Shown: one piece after another, positions 1 through 9,620 of the stretch
How positions within the stretch are numbered: the first letter of the stretch is position 1
Layout of the letters: the number at the start of each line of letters is the position of its first letter
NCBI RefSeq assembly: GCF_002277895.1
Contig: NZ_CP022998.1
Span: 2,585,501-2,649,500 of the forward strand
DNA length: 64,000 nt
Reading direction: 5' to 3'
From: Rhizobium sp. 11515TR
GTDB lineage: Bacteria; Pseudomonadota; Alphaproteobacteria; Rhizobiales; Rhizobiaceae
The notes under the pieces: model-generated
Told to the model about the DNA's origin: nothing
Databases searched by the model: none
The model's input: only the letters and a program-made list of their open reading frames with translations
Translations under genes and position numbers: made by a program

Positions 1-1
1 C

Positions 2-541
2 ATCCTCGAAAATACGGCCGACGACAATCCTCGCTTCCGCCTGGCCGGCACGGCGATCTGCAACCTTATGGGGCGCGAGATTCGCGGTGAGAATTTCGCG
101 GCGCTCTGGGCTGGCAGTCAGCAAGACGATCCGGTGCACATCGCCGCCGGGGTGATGAGGCACGTCGTTCCCGCATCGATCCATGCGACGGGATATTGCA
201 TCAGCGGCCGCAGCATGACCTTTGAGCTGATATTGCTGCCGGTTCGCACATCGAGCGACACTTGCGACAGACTGCTGGGCTGTCTGACGCCTACCGTTTA
301 CGCGACATGGCTCGGCAATGAGCGCCTGGAATTTCTGGCGCTGGACCGCAGCCGCCTACTTCGCGACCGCCCCGTCCGGCTCGTGAATGCGCCGCCCCAT
401 CCCGATCCAACAGATCTCCTGCCGCATCAGGGAAGCACCAGCCTGGGCGAATGGATGCGTCGAAAGTTAATTCAAGCAAAAAATGGGCGCGAGAGAGCTG
501 GAATTGACCCAGCTCGGAACAAAATCGACGATCATCTCTAA
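2..541 (+). CDS. PAS domain protein (PAS_5 type), 5' end outside the window
   Basis: The reading frame is open from base 2 to the TAA at 541 and has no start codon before the left edge, so the gene begins upstream. The first visible residues (NPRFRLAGTAICNLMGREI, followed by NFAALW) match the helical start of the PAS_5 family, small sensory proteins common in Rhizobiales. About 179 residues are visible, and the last 40 or so look disordered and charged. The ligand and output partner cannot be read from the sequence. The next gene on the same strand encodes a PilZ protein, a pairing that suggests a signalling role, but this is inference. An internal ATG at 68 is not the real start because the domain clearly extends upstream. 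Confidence 0.8.
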   Translation: MLENTADDNPRFRLAGTAICNLMGREIRGENFAALWAGSQQDDPVHIAAGVMRHVVPASIHATGYCISGRSMTFELILLPVRTSSDTCDRLLGCLTPTVYATWLGNERLEFLALDRSRLLRDRPVRLVNAPPHPDPTDLLPHQGSTSLGEWMRRKLIQAKNGRERAGIDPARNKIDDHL

Positions 542-623
542 GCCATGCCTTGGGAAAGACAACCTTACTTTAAGGAGTTGCGGCTAATAGTTGGAGGAGA
601 CGCAATAGGGTTCAAGACGCTTC

Positions 624-1253
624 ATGCACTCATTCCAGCCGGCCCATGCGACGCGGCCCAACCAAATGACAGGCAATGCTGTTCGCAATGATCAGCGGAC
701 CTTTCAACGGGTTCCGATCAATATGCAAGGTCGCCTGATGCTGGCTAACTACGAGGAGTTCGAGTGCCTAGTCACCGAGATGTCGCCGGGCGACCTTCAT
801 GTCACCTGCCTGGGACGTCCGCGCGCCGACGAGCGCGTCGTCGCCTATATCGATCACCTTGGCCGCGTTGAAGGCAATGTCGTTGCCGTCGATGGCCGCG
901 GCTTCACCATGTCGATCAATGCGACCGAGCGGAAACGCGAAAAGCTTGCCGCCCAACTGACCTGGCTTGCCAACAAGCACGAACTTGGCCTGCCGGAAGA
1001 TCGCCGCCACGATCGCCTGACGCCGCGCAACACCCGCTGCGAGCTTACGCTCGACGACGGTACGCAATATGTCTGCCGCATCATGGACCTCTCGCTCTCG
1101 GGTGCCGCGGTCGATGTCGAAATACGCCCCACGATCGGGACGCCGGTGCGCCTCGGCAATATGCGTGGCCGCGTCGTTCGCCATTTCATGGAGGGCGTGG
1201 CGATCGAATTCCTTTCGCTGCAGTCGCGCGAGACCCTGCGCGAATTTCTCTGA
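624..1253 (+). CDS. Tandem PilZ-domain protein
   Basis: A 209-residue protein with two PilZ-like units: an N-terminal one around RVPINMQGRL and a C-terminal one starting RRHDRLTPRN, followed by a D-x-S-x-x-G motif (DLSLSGAAV). In PilZ proteins the RxxxR and D/NxSxxG motifs bind cyclic di-GMP. The second unit keeps a recognisable form of both. The first has MSPGD in place of the usual motif and may be degenerate. The purine-rich GGAGGA at about 593-598 is too far from the ATG at 624 for a normal ribosome site, and a second in-frame ATG at 666 is possible. It probably acts as a c-di-GMP effector controlling motility or polysaccharide, but the target is unknown. Confidence 0.8.
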   Translation: MHSFQPAHATRPNQMTGNAVRNDQRTFQRVPINMQGRLMLANYEEFECLVTEMSPGDLHVTCLGRPRADERVVAYIDHLGRVEGNVVAVDGRGFTMSINATERKREKLAAQLTWLANKHELGLPEDRRHDRLTPRNTRCELTLDDGTQYVCRIMDLSLSGAAVDVEIRPTIGTPVRLGNMRGRVVRHFMEGVAIEFLSLQSRETLREFL

Positions 1254-1323
1254 TATTGTCATCCTCCTGTCACGCGGCGTCGCGAAAAGCGGCGCCTGTC
1301 TTCTTCTCAACGCGTGACGGCAA

Positions 1324-2286
1324 ATGCTTTACCCGGACACAATTCCTTTTGACGAAGGCCTGCTTGAGGTCGGTGATGGCCAGCGGATTCATTGGACGCA
1401 ATCAGGCAACCGCCAAGGCAGGCCTGTCCTTATCCTGCACGGCGGTCCCGGGTCAGGAAGTTCCGCTGGAACGCGACGTTATTTTGACCCGCATTATTAT
1501 CGAATCATTCAGTTCGATCAGCGCGGCTGCGGTGGCAGCCTTCCGCATGCGTCGGAACCGGCGATCGATCTCTCGGCCAACACGACATGGCATACGATTG
1601 CCGATATCGAGCAATTGCGGTTGCACCTCGGCGTTCAAAACTGGATCGTATTCGGCAATTCCTGGGGCTGCACACTTGCGCTCGTCTATGCCGAAACCCA
1701 TGCGCAACGAGTGGAAGGCTTGCTCCTCGTCGGCATTACCATGACGAGACGATCGGAAATCGATTGGCTCTATCAAGGTCTCGGTCGCTTCTTTCCGGAG
1801 CAATGGGCACGCTTTCGCGCTGCCGTGCCCGAAGAGGATCGCGATGGTGATCTCGTCGCTGCCTACTATCGCCTCCTACTTGACCCAGATCCCGAAATCC
1901 ACGTGAGAGCTGCAAGAGACTGGCACGAATGGGAGGGCGCCTCGATCCTGATCGATCCGCGCAATACCCTTCCGTCTCGGTGGTCCGATCCTCGCTATCT
2001 GACGGCCCGTGCCCGGATCATCACCCACTACTTCCACCATCTCGGCTGGCTCGAGGAAAGGCAGATCCTGCGCGACATCCATCGGCTCGCCGGTATCCCC
2101 TGCACGATGATTCAGGGCCGGATGGATCTCGAGGCGCCGCTGGTAACCGCCTGGGAATTGTCGCAAGCATGGCCAGAGGCGGAACTGGTGGTCGTTGCGA
2201 ACGCGGCCCACTCGCCGGCTGTTGTGGAGATGGCTGCCGCGATCATTCGCACAACCGACGGGCTTCGCCGCGACGGCCGAGAATAA
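1324..2286 (+). CDS. pip: Prolyl aminopeptidase (proline iminopeptidase)
   Basis: A 320-residue alpha/beta hydrolase of peptidase family S33, which removes N-terminal proline from peptides in the cytoplasm. The oxyanion-hole motif HGGPG is at residues 39-43, the DQRGCG signature at about 65-70, and the nucleophile elbow GNSWGC places the catalytic serine near residue 113. The aspartate (QGRMD) and histidine (NAAHSP) follow in the C-terminal third. The length is normal for the family (310-330). The usual GGSWGS elbow is slightly changed, so substrate preference may differ. It stands alone on its strand, with an AT-rich gap downstream. Confidence 0.9.
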   Translation: MLYPDTIPFDEGLLEVGDGQRIHWTQSGNRQGRPVLILHGGPGSGSSAGTRRYFDPHYYRIIQFDQRGCGGSLPHASEPAIDLSANTTWHTIADIEQLRLHLGVQNWIVFGNSWGCTLALVYAETHAQRVEGLLLVGITMTRRSEIDWLYQGLGRFFPEQWARFRAAVPEEDRDGDLVAAYYRLLLDPDPEIHVRAARDWHEWEGASILIDPRNTLPSRWSDPRYLTARARIITHYFHHLGWLEERQILRDIHRLAGIPCTMIQGRMDLEAPLVTAWELSQAWPEAELVVVANAAHSPAVVEMAAAIIRTTDGLRRDGRE

Positions 2287-2677
2287 AAATCAAAATATTT
2301 TTTTAGCCAGCTTTCCCAAAATGGGACAGATCGAGGTTCTTGCGGTCATTTCCAGTACTCGGTAGGCCTATCGCGAGGTGGGCTCTGTGTCCATACAACA
2401 CGGTTTCTGCCCAAATTTGCGCCCGGACGTTAACGATCCTCATTGTCGAAAACCGTTCCGAAACAGCTGGATATCAAACTCTCGCTTCGCTGCACTTCAT
2501 ACCAAAATTCCTCAAATTTTAATCGAATTTGCCGCGAACTTGAATCAAGTTTTCTGCGTGTTTTATGAGAGTTTTCTCCAGATTTGATTCAACTAAGCCA
2601 TTAATTTAACTGTGCAATTTTGCGTCAGATAAAATCACGCGTGTCATTCTGATCCCAATAAGAACAGGGACAGGGAC
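2287..2677. other. Intergenic region, 391 bp, AT-rich
   Basis: No convincing gene was found here. The stretch is distinctly more AT-rich than its surroundings, which fits a promoter region for the secreted protease at 2678. It contains a mirrored pair of 9-mers, TTGAATCAA at 2540-2548 and TTGATTCAA at 2584-2592, that could form an operator or a weak hairpin. A 60-codon open frame at 2340-2522 has no ribosome site and atypical codon use and is not called. Confidence 0.5.
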
Positions 2678-3283
2678 ATGAACTTTCAAATCGTACTTCG
2701 CGGGCTTGCCGCTTTGGCGCTTTCCACTCTTGGCTTCTTCGGTCTTGCTCAGGCAGCACCCGCCAACATGACGATAACAGGCGACGCCGCTCCTCCGATC
2801 GGTCACTATGAGTTCTGCCAGGAGAACCCGCGGGAATGCGCCTATGCCGGCGGTGACGCAGGCCCGATGATCCTGAACCAGGATAGCTGGAAGACGATCC
2901 TGAAGATCAATTACACGGTCAATACGACCATCAAGCCCATGACCGATATGGAGCTTTACGGCGTCGAGGAAAAGTGGGCGATCCCGACCACCGCCGGCGA
3001 CTGCGAAGATTTTGCGCTTCTGAAGCGCAAGCAGCTCATCGATGCCGGCTTCTCGCCTTCCGATCTGCTCATGACCGTTGTGCTGCAGCCGAACGGCGAA
3101 GGTCATGCCGTGCTGACGGTACGCACGGATCGCGGCGATTTCATTCTCGATAACATGCGCAACAAGGTGAAGCTCTGGTCCGAGACCGAATATACCTTCC
3201 TCAAGCGCCAGTCCGCCGACCACCCGGCTCGCTGGGTCAAGATCCAGGATGGCCGCGCCGTCGCGGTCGGCAGCTTGAAATAA
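2678..3283 (+). CDS. Secreted transglutaminase-like cysteine peptidase (BTLCP family)
   Basis: A 201-residue precursor with a typical signal peptide (cleavage near residue 27, after AQA). The mature part is a bacterial transglutaminase-like cysteine proteinase: Cys109 in AGDCEDFA, His143 in GEGHAVL and Asp158 in ILDNM form the expected triad in the right order and spacing. Family members include LapG-type periplasmic proteases that cut adhesins under c-di-GMP control, though no lapD or adhesin gene is adjacent. A purine-rich site (GGGACAGGGAC) precedes the ATG. A rho-independent terminator follows at 3380-3415, so the gene is probably monocistronic. Confidence 0.88.
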   Translation: MNFQIVLRGLAALALSTLGFFGLAQAAPANMTITGDAAPPIGHYEFCQENPRECAYAGGDAGPMILNQDSWKTILKINYTVNTTIKPMTDMELYGVEEKWAIPTTAGDCEDFALLKRKQLIDAGFSPSDLLMTVVLQPNGEGHAVLTVRTDRGDFILDNMRNKVKLWSETEYTFLKRQSADHPARWVKIQDGRAVAVGSLK

Positions 3284-3330
3284 GCGTTCTTCACACAGGA
3301 TCATCGGCGACCTAGCGTCGATGGTCAAAG

Positions 3331-3380
3331 TCAGAGGCCCGGTCTCGTCCCCTGATTTCTGTCCAGGCCGGTGCCTCTGA
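3331..3380 (+). other. Imperfect 12-bp stem-loop in the 3' untranslated region
   Basis: TCAGAGGCCCGG (3331-3342) pairs with CCGG-T-GCCTCTGA (3368-3380) with one bulged T. It lies between the protease stop codon and the terminator hairpin and shares base 3380 with it, so the two structures would stack or compete. It may stabilise the 3' end or belong to a 3'-derived small RNA; the function is unknown. Confidence 0.5.
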
Positions 3381-3415
3381 GCCGTTCCCACTGTCCCAGG
3401 GAACGGCTCTTTTTC
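3380..3415 (+). terminator. Rho-independent terminator after the BTLCP protease gene
   Basis: The perfect 10-bp stem AGCCGTTCCC/GGGAACGGCT (3380-3389 with 3399-3408) has a 9-nt loop and is followed by C and five T residues. Confidence 0.9.
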
Positions 3416-3497
3416 CTTTGGTGACTAGGCCCCAAAACCAAGGCTGAAAATACCCCGAGAATTTAAATGCGCCATTAGCATGGGTTGCGACACATAT

Positions 3498-3516
3498 TTA
3501 ACCGTCGGTTAACCAT
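3498..3516 (+). promoter_or_regulatory. CtrA-like binding site
   Basis: The sequence is TTAA, seven bases, then TTAAC (3498-3513), an exact match to the consensus TTAA-N7-TTAAC of the alphaproteobacterial cell-cycle regulator CtrA. The right half continues as TTAACCAT (3509-3516), the short form of the site reported in Rhizobiales. It lies 105 bp before the start of the membrane-anchored unknown at 3620 and upstream of the D,D-carboxypeptidase, both plausible envelope targets. A chance match is possible but unlikely for a perfect site in this GC-rich genome. Confidence 0.6.
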
Positions 3517-3619
3517 CGTGGCGCCAATCATCATTTCCAACGAGACTCAAAAAGTCAGGCGCCGCGAGGCTTTGCCGTCGATGATGGCGACCTGAGCGGA
3601 AGGAAATGAAGGCAAGAGT

Positions 3620-4390
3620 ATGGCTCCTCCTCTGTCATCCGCCGCAATGATCGAAGAAAGACCGCTAATATCGAGCGGCTTTGTCTATCGGCTCACGACC
3701 GGTGTTGCCGTTCTGGCAGCCTTGACCGTCGCCATATCCGTTGGTGGACACTGGCTTGGTGAGAAAATTTCGCTTGCAGGGCATACGACGGAAACCAAGC
3801 CTATCTCTGTCACGATCGGCGACGATACAATGCGTCTGGCTGCAAACACCATTCGCTTTCCGAGCGAGCGTTCGGACGGTACGGCCGAACGCGTCGATCT
3901 CTATCTGACCTGGCCGCAGATGCAGGGCTATAGCGAAGCCGATCGCATGCGTTTCGACGATATCTCGCAATCGTCCTCACTGATCTTCCTGCAAATCAGC
4001 CAGAGCACGATGTCCCACGACATGTCCGGCCGGCTCGGTCCGATCTATTCGCAACTGATGGATGGGGTGGCCTATGCCGGCCCCTTCGGCCTGACCGCGC
4101 ATCGGCTTCGTGCGGATGCCGGCTACAACGACGAAATCCTTCTGACGGCGCCGCGGCCTGACGAGACCGATTATGTCGTGCGCTGTCTCCTGCCCTCCTC
4201 GCCCACGCTGGCAACCAGCGGCGATTGTCAGAGAGACATCAAGGTCGGTAAGGACTTGAGCGTTCTCTATCGCTTTTCCAGCAATCAGCTGGGTGACTGG
4301 CGCGCCATGGATGCCGCCGTCCAGAACTTCGTCAAAACGCGTCTTGTGGATAATGCCGTACCTGCGGCGACAGCTGTGGGCGGCCGCTAA
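3620..4390 (+). CDS. Conserved membrane-anchored protein of unknown function
   Basis: 256 residues. An N-terminal cytoplasmic stretch of about 25 residues precedes one hydrophobic segment (about residues 26-46, VYRLTTGVAVLAALTVAISV), and the rest is probably periplasmic. No enzyme motif was recognised. Two cysteines (CLLPSS and GDCQRD) lie about 16 residues apart and could form a disulfide. GAAGG 7 nt before the ATG supports this start. It precedes the D-alanyl-D-alanine carboxypeptidase on the same strand and has a CtrA-like box upstream, so a role in envelope growth or division is a reasonable guess, not shown. Confidence 0.75.
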   Translation: MAPPLSSAAMIEERPLISSGFVYRLTTGVAVLAALTVAISVGGHWLGEKISLAGHTTETKPISVTIGDDTMRLAANTIRFPSERSDGTAERVDLYLTWPQMQGYSEADRMRFDDISQSSSLIFLQISQSTMSHDMSGRLGPIYSQLMDGVAYAGPFGLTAHRLRADAGYNDEILLTAPRPDETDYVVRCLLPSSPTLATSGDCQRDIKVGKDLSVLYRFSSNQLGDWRAMDAAVQNFVKTRLVDNAVPAATAVGGR

Positions 4391-4507
4391 AATGGCGCAG
4401 AAACCTGAAACCAACTGTTCATCATAAACCGATTGGTAACGCTAAGCCTCTACATTCGAACGGAATGGCCGTTCATGGAGGCGGCGGCCGGATAATCGAG
4501 TATGTAA

Positions 4508-6013
4508 ATGCAAGCAGAGAGTGATTTAGTGTCCAGATCCATTCTTTCCGTTTCGTCGTCTCAAACCGGTAAGATTCTGGCGAGAGCGCTTCTTGGTTTT
4601 TCGATCGCAACGGCGACGGTCGCGGTGACTGTCATTGACGCGAGCGCGGCCGGTCCGAAATATGCGGGCATCGTCATCGATGCCAATACCGGCAATGTTC
4701 TCTACAGTGAAAACGCCGACACGCTGCACTATCCGGCCTCGCTGACCAAGATGATGACGGTCTATCTGACCTTCGAAGCACTCGAAGCTGGCCGCATCGC
4801 CCTCGATACCCCCGTCGTGTTTTCGAAGAACGCTGCAGCACAGGCTCCCACCAAGCTCGGTATTGGCGCCGGCCGCTCCGTGACCGTTCGCGAGGCGATT
4901 CTCGGCATCGTCACGAAGTCTGCCAATGACGCCGCAATGGCGCTTGGCGAAATGCTTGGCGGTTCGGAGGAAGGCTTTGCCCGGATGATGAACGACAAGG
5001 CGCGGGCACTCGGCATGACGCGCACGACCTATCGTAACCCGAACGGCCTGCCGAACACAGCGCAGATGACGACGGCGCGCGATCAGGCCCGCCTTGGCAT
5101 CGCCTTGCGCGAGCATTTCCCGGAATATTACGGTTTCTTCTCCGAAACGAGCTTCCGGCTGGGCAATCGCACGATCCTCGGTCACAATCGCCTTGTGGGC
5201 TCCGTGCGTGGCGTCGACGGCATCAAGACCGGTTACACGCGTGCCGCCGGCTATAATCTCGCAACCTCCGTGAAAGTCGATGGTCGCTCCATCGTCGGTG
5301 TCGTCCTTGGCGGCGCTTCGACGCCGGCTCGTGACAACCAGATGCGCAAGCTGATCGCTGACTATCTGCCTAAGGCATCGACAAAGCATATTGATTCCAA
5401 TGTGATCGCACAGGTCCCGGCCGCAACGCCCAATGTGCAGGCAGCCAGCGCACGCATGGCGGATATCAGCCGCGCAAAGATCAAGAATGACGGGACGACC
5501 GAAGTCGCCGATTCCAATCCTTCCAGTGCAGCGGCCTTCGCAGCGGTAACGCGGCAATCTTCCTCCTCCAATCCACTGCTTTCGGCGAAACCGGAGTCCG
5601 TGAAGCGGCCAGCCTATGACGAAACGGCCTCTGCCGGATCGTCGGACAATGCCGATGAGGATGAGATCGATACCGTAACGACTGCATCAACCTCCAAGAG
5701 CGATACGAAGCTCGCAAAGCTGCAGCGGACCGAAAAGACAGAGAAGGTTGCAAAAGCAGCCAAAGCCGAGCGCGGGCCGACTGGCTGGGTCGTGCAGATC
5801 GGCGTTTCCTCCAGTAAGGATGGCGCAACCGACCTGCTTGATACGGCTAAGACGAAGGGTGGCAAGGCGCTGCACTCGGCCAAGCCCTATGCGGTCGCCT
5901 TCGATGGCGGTTACCGCGCCCGTTTTGGCGGTTTCGAAGATCAGAGCGAAGCAGTGAATGCGTGCAAGGCGCTCAAGCGAGCCGGCGTCAAGTGCTGGGC
6001 GAGCATGGAATAG
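4508..6013 (+). CDS. D-alanyl-D-alanine carboxypeptidase with C-terminal SPOR domain
   Basis: A 501-residue peptidase S11 (low-molecular-weight penicillin-binding protein). It removes the terminal D-Ala from peptidoglycan stem peptides in the periplasm. The active-site boxes are present: SLTK at 78-81, SAN near residue 139 and KTG near 241 (IKTGYT). A signal sequence occupies about residues 20-48. After an Ala/Ser/Lys-rich linker (about 310-420), the last 80 residues form a SPOR domain (GWVVQIGVSSS to the C-terminus), which in other proteins binds denuded glycan at the division septum. An alternative GTG start at 4529 has a better ribosome site (GAGAG, 7 nt), so the first seven residues are uncertain. 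Confidence 0.92.
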   Translation: MQAESDLVSRSILSVSSSQTGKILARALLGFSIATATVAVTVIDASAAGPKYAGIVIDANTGNVLYSENADTLHYPASLTKMMTVYLTFEALEAGRIALDTPVVFSKNAAAQAPTKLGIGAGRSVTVREAILGIVTKSANDAAMALGEMLGGSEEGFARMMNDKARALGMTRTTYRNPNGLPNTAQMTTARDQARLGIALREHFPEYYGFFSETSFRLGNRTILGHNRLVGSVRGVDGIKTGYTRAAGYNLATSVKVDGRSIVGVVLGGASTPARDNQMRKLIADYLPKASTKHIDSNVIAQVPAATPNVQAASARMADISRAKIKNDGTTEVADSNPSSAAAFAAVTRQSSSSNPLLSAKPESVKRPAYDETASAGSSDNADEDEIDTVTTASTSKSDTKLAKLQRTEKTEKVAKAAKAERGPTGWVVQIGVSSSKDGATDLLDTAKTKGGKALHSAKPYAVAFDGGYRARFGGFEDQSEAVNACKALKRAGVKCWASME

Positions 6014-6139
6014 GAATGTGGCCGGTGTTTTCGCGCCGCATGATCTGAAGATTGGTCGGGCTTTCTGTTGCGCCCGATCCTCCGGTTCCGAATGTCAAAC
6101 GGGCCGGCCCTGAGTTTGTAACGTGTACGGGGTTTTGAA

Positions 6140-6415
6140 ATGGCAATGAACGAGAACTTTCCCGGTTTCTCGCTCGACGGCGGGGGCAAGATGAAACAGA
6201 AGGGCTTTGCTCTTCATCCGCTGCATGAGGCGGCGATGCGGCTGGCAGACCTGGGTCTTAGCCGTTCGCGTTCGCGTAACAAGACGAAAGATTTGATCGG
6301 CATCCTGCTTTGCCATGGCGCGCGCGCCTGGCGTTACTCGCAGCCGGAAGCACATATTCATCTGCACATCACCGCTCCGACGGGCCGTGCGCCGATCATG
6401 ATGCGACTGCGTTAA
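6140..6415 (+). CDS. Small hypothetical protein
   Basis: 91 residues, basic and arginine-rich in the second half, with no known domain. Codon use (GC-rich third positions) is like the neighbouring genes, which favours a real gene. The ribosome site (GGGG about 8 nt upstream) is mediocre. Its TAA stop lies inside the same TTAA as the stop of the convergent DUF1489 gene, so the two overlap by 4 bp. Function unknown. Confidence 0.55.
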   Translation: MAMNENFPGFSLDGGGKMKQKGFALHPLHEAAMRLADLGLSRSRSRNKTKDLIGILLCHGARAWRYSQPEAHIHLHITAPTGRAPIMMRLR

Positions 6416-6846
6416 AGCAATCCGAGTTCGGAAAGTTCCCGCCGTAGATCGGCGGGCAATTCGGCTGCCGCGCCGAGACTGTCGAGATCGCGCGGCACAT
6501 CGTCTTGCAGCAGGTACCGCCAGCCCTGAAATGGCCGCTTCGGCTGCCCTGTCGTCTCGACAACGCTCGGGTCTAGAATAAGCCGGCAGCGCTGAATGCC
6601 GTCCGCGTCGGTGAAGGTCTCGATGCCAAGCAATTTCTGCCGCGCCTGCACCTGCCCCTTGATCACCCAATAAAGTGAACCACCGTCCAACAGCTCGTCC
6701 ACCCGTTTCGGCACCATGCGTGTCGTGTGGGTTGAATGCGGTTCGAGCCCAGCAGCAATGGCGTTCATTGCCCGCTCGGACACCCATTCGCGCAGATCCT
6801 CGATCGAATCCGCTCCCACGCACAATTTAATGAGATGCAAAGCCAT
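6412..6846 (-). CDS. DUF1489 family protein
   Basis: 144 residues beginning MALHLIKLCVGADS, the conserved start of the DUF1489 family of alphaproteobacterial proteins. The family motifs HTTRMVPKR, GGSLYWVIKG and PFQGWRYL are visible. An upstream in-frame ATG at 6903 would add 19 residues unlike the family, so the inner start was preferred. The function of the family is unknown. The gene converges with the small gene at 6140 and shares its stop-codon palindrome. Confidence 0.85.
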   Translation of the reverse strand: MALHLIKLCVGADSIEDLREWVSERAMNAIAAGLEPHSTHTTRMVPKRVDELLDGGSLYWVIKGQVQARQKLLGIETFTDADGIQRCRLILDPSVVETTGQPKRPFQGWRYLLQDDVPRDLDSLGAAAELPADLRRELSELGLL

Positions 6847-6956
6847 AATGCCGTTGAAGTCCTTTTGACCGACAGCGTCAAGCTTTTCACTGCGGACATC
6901 CACAGAGTGGCTCTACCATCACCTGAGAGCGCAAGAGGTGATTCTCGGAGGCGATC

Positions 6957-7976
6957 ATGGCAAGTGCATCGGATTACCCGACCAATGAGTGGACAACAGT
7001 GGATGATCCCGGCCAGTTCGGCTGGTCTAGCAATGCTCTCGCGAACGCGTACCGTTATGCACAATCGATCGGATCGTCCGCGATCATGATCGTGCAAGAT
7101 GGCTTGATTATGAGCTCATGGGGCAAGATTGCCGATGTGACCGGCATCGCCTCCATGCGCAAAAGCCTATTGAGCGCATTGATGGGCACGCATGAGATCG
7201 AGGGCACGATCGATTTGGCAATGACTCTGGCCGAACTGGATATCGATGATTGCGAACCGGCGCTGACACCGAAAGAGAAGCAGGCGACGGTCGCTGATCT
7301 TCTGATGTCGAGGTCGGGTGTTTATCATGCCGCCGCCGATCAGGACCCGGCCCTTTTGCCTCCCCGAGGTATCCACGCTGCCGGAGAGCAATGGTTTTAC
7401 AACAATTGGAGCTTCAATGTCCTGAGCGTCATCCTCCAGCAATTGAGCGGCGTTCCGATTGCCGAGGATTTTTTCCGTCGTATTGCAATCCCGCTTCAGA
7501 TGCAGGATTACCGGCCGGAACACTTCTATTTCAAGATGATTCCTCAATCGGTACATCCTGCCTATAAGATCAGAATGTCCGCGCGTGACCTGGCACGCCT
7601 GGGCGTGCTTCTGGTGAATGGCGGCCGATGGCGTGATGCGCAAATCATTCCGGCGGAATGGATCAGCAGAAGCATCGCGCCTTATACGGATCTCGGGCGA
7701 GGTACAGGTTTCGGCTATAGCTGGTGGATCGGGCGATACGCATTGCAGCCGCCAACCGCATCCGACGGCGAAATTGTCAAAGACAAGCCATTCTACTGGG
7801 CATCCGGCGTGGGAAATCAATATCTCATGGTGTTTCCGGACTTAGCGACGGTCCTGGTTCACAGAGTAAGCGACACCAATAATGGGCCGAGCAGCACTCA
7901 AATCGAGCAACTGCAAGCCATGCTTCTGGGAAGCCGCGTGGCCGGCATCCCCCTCACCACGCCTATAAGCAAATGA
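6957..7976 (+). CDS. Serine hydrolase of the beta-lactamase / class C family
   Basis: A 339-residue protein with the penicillin-binding fold: the S-x-x-K box SMRK is at residues 66-69 and a Y-x-N box (YNNWS) follows near residue 147. No signal peptide is evident, so it is probably cytoplasmic and an esterase or amidase rather than a true antibiotic beta-lactamase. A strong ribosome site (GGAGG, 5 nt before ATG) fixes the start. The physiological substrate cannot be inferred. A strong hairpin follows the stop. Confidence 0.85.
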   Translation: MASASDYPTNEWTTVDDPGQFGWSSNALANAYRYAQSIGSSAIMIVQDGLIMSSWGKIADVTGIASMRKSLLSALMGTHEIEGTIDLAMTLAELDIDDCEPALTPKEKQATVADLLMSRSGVYHAAADQDPALLPPRGIHAAGEQWFYNNWSFNVLSVILQQLSGVPIAEDFFRRIAIPLQMQDYRPEHFYFKMIPQSVHPAYKIRMSARDLARLGVLLVNGGRWRDAQIIPAEWISRSIAPYTDLGRGTGFGYSWWIGRYALQPPTASDGEIVKDKPFYWASGVGNQYLMVFPDLATVLVHRVSDTNNGPSSTQIEQLQAMLLGSRVAGIPLTTPISK

Positions 7977-7982
7977 TCTGCT

Positions 7983-8007
7983 CCCAAGGTCGCGTTTCGA
8001 CCTTGGG
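7983..8007. terminator. Hairpin between convergent genes (possible bidirectional terminator)
   Basis: Perfect 10-bp stem CCCAAGGTCG/CGACCTTGGG with a 5-nt loop, between the stop of the serine hydrolase and the stop of sdaA. There is no T-run on either side, so it may block exonucleases or act with Rho rather than as a classical terminator. Confidence 0.5.
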
Positions 8008-8012
8008 CCGCA

Positions 8013-9422
<1,410 letters not shown>

Positions 9423-9620
9423 GGACCTTTGGTGCCTCCAGGCAAATCGATTTCCGGCAAGGCTACGCTATCGGGGCAAGCTTGCACGGCGATTGGCCGA
9501 CATCGGATTTCATGGCAGCGACATTACATATAGGCATTCGGGGAAGCAAACAGAAGGCCATTGCGCGCGCCACACGCTGCGCTACAGTCCACATCGGATT
9601 GATCTGGAGAATCTCCCTTT

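Noticed and set aside
2340..2522. 60-codon open frame in the gap before the protease gene
   Set aside because: No ribosome site, atypical codons, AT-rich promoter-like context.
6095..6823. 242-codon minus-strand frame
   Set aside because: Overlaps DUF1489 in another frame, Arg-rich shadow composition.
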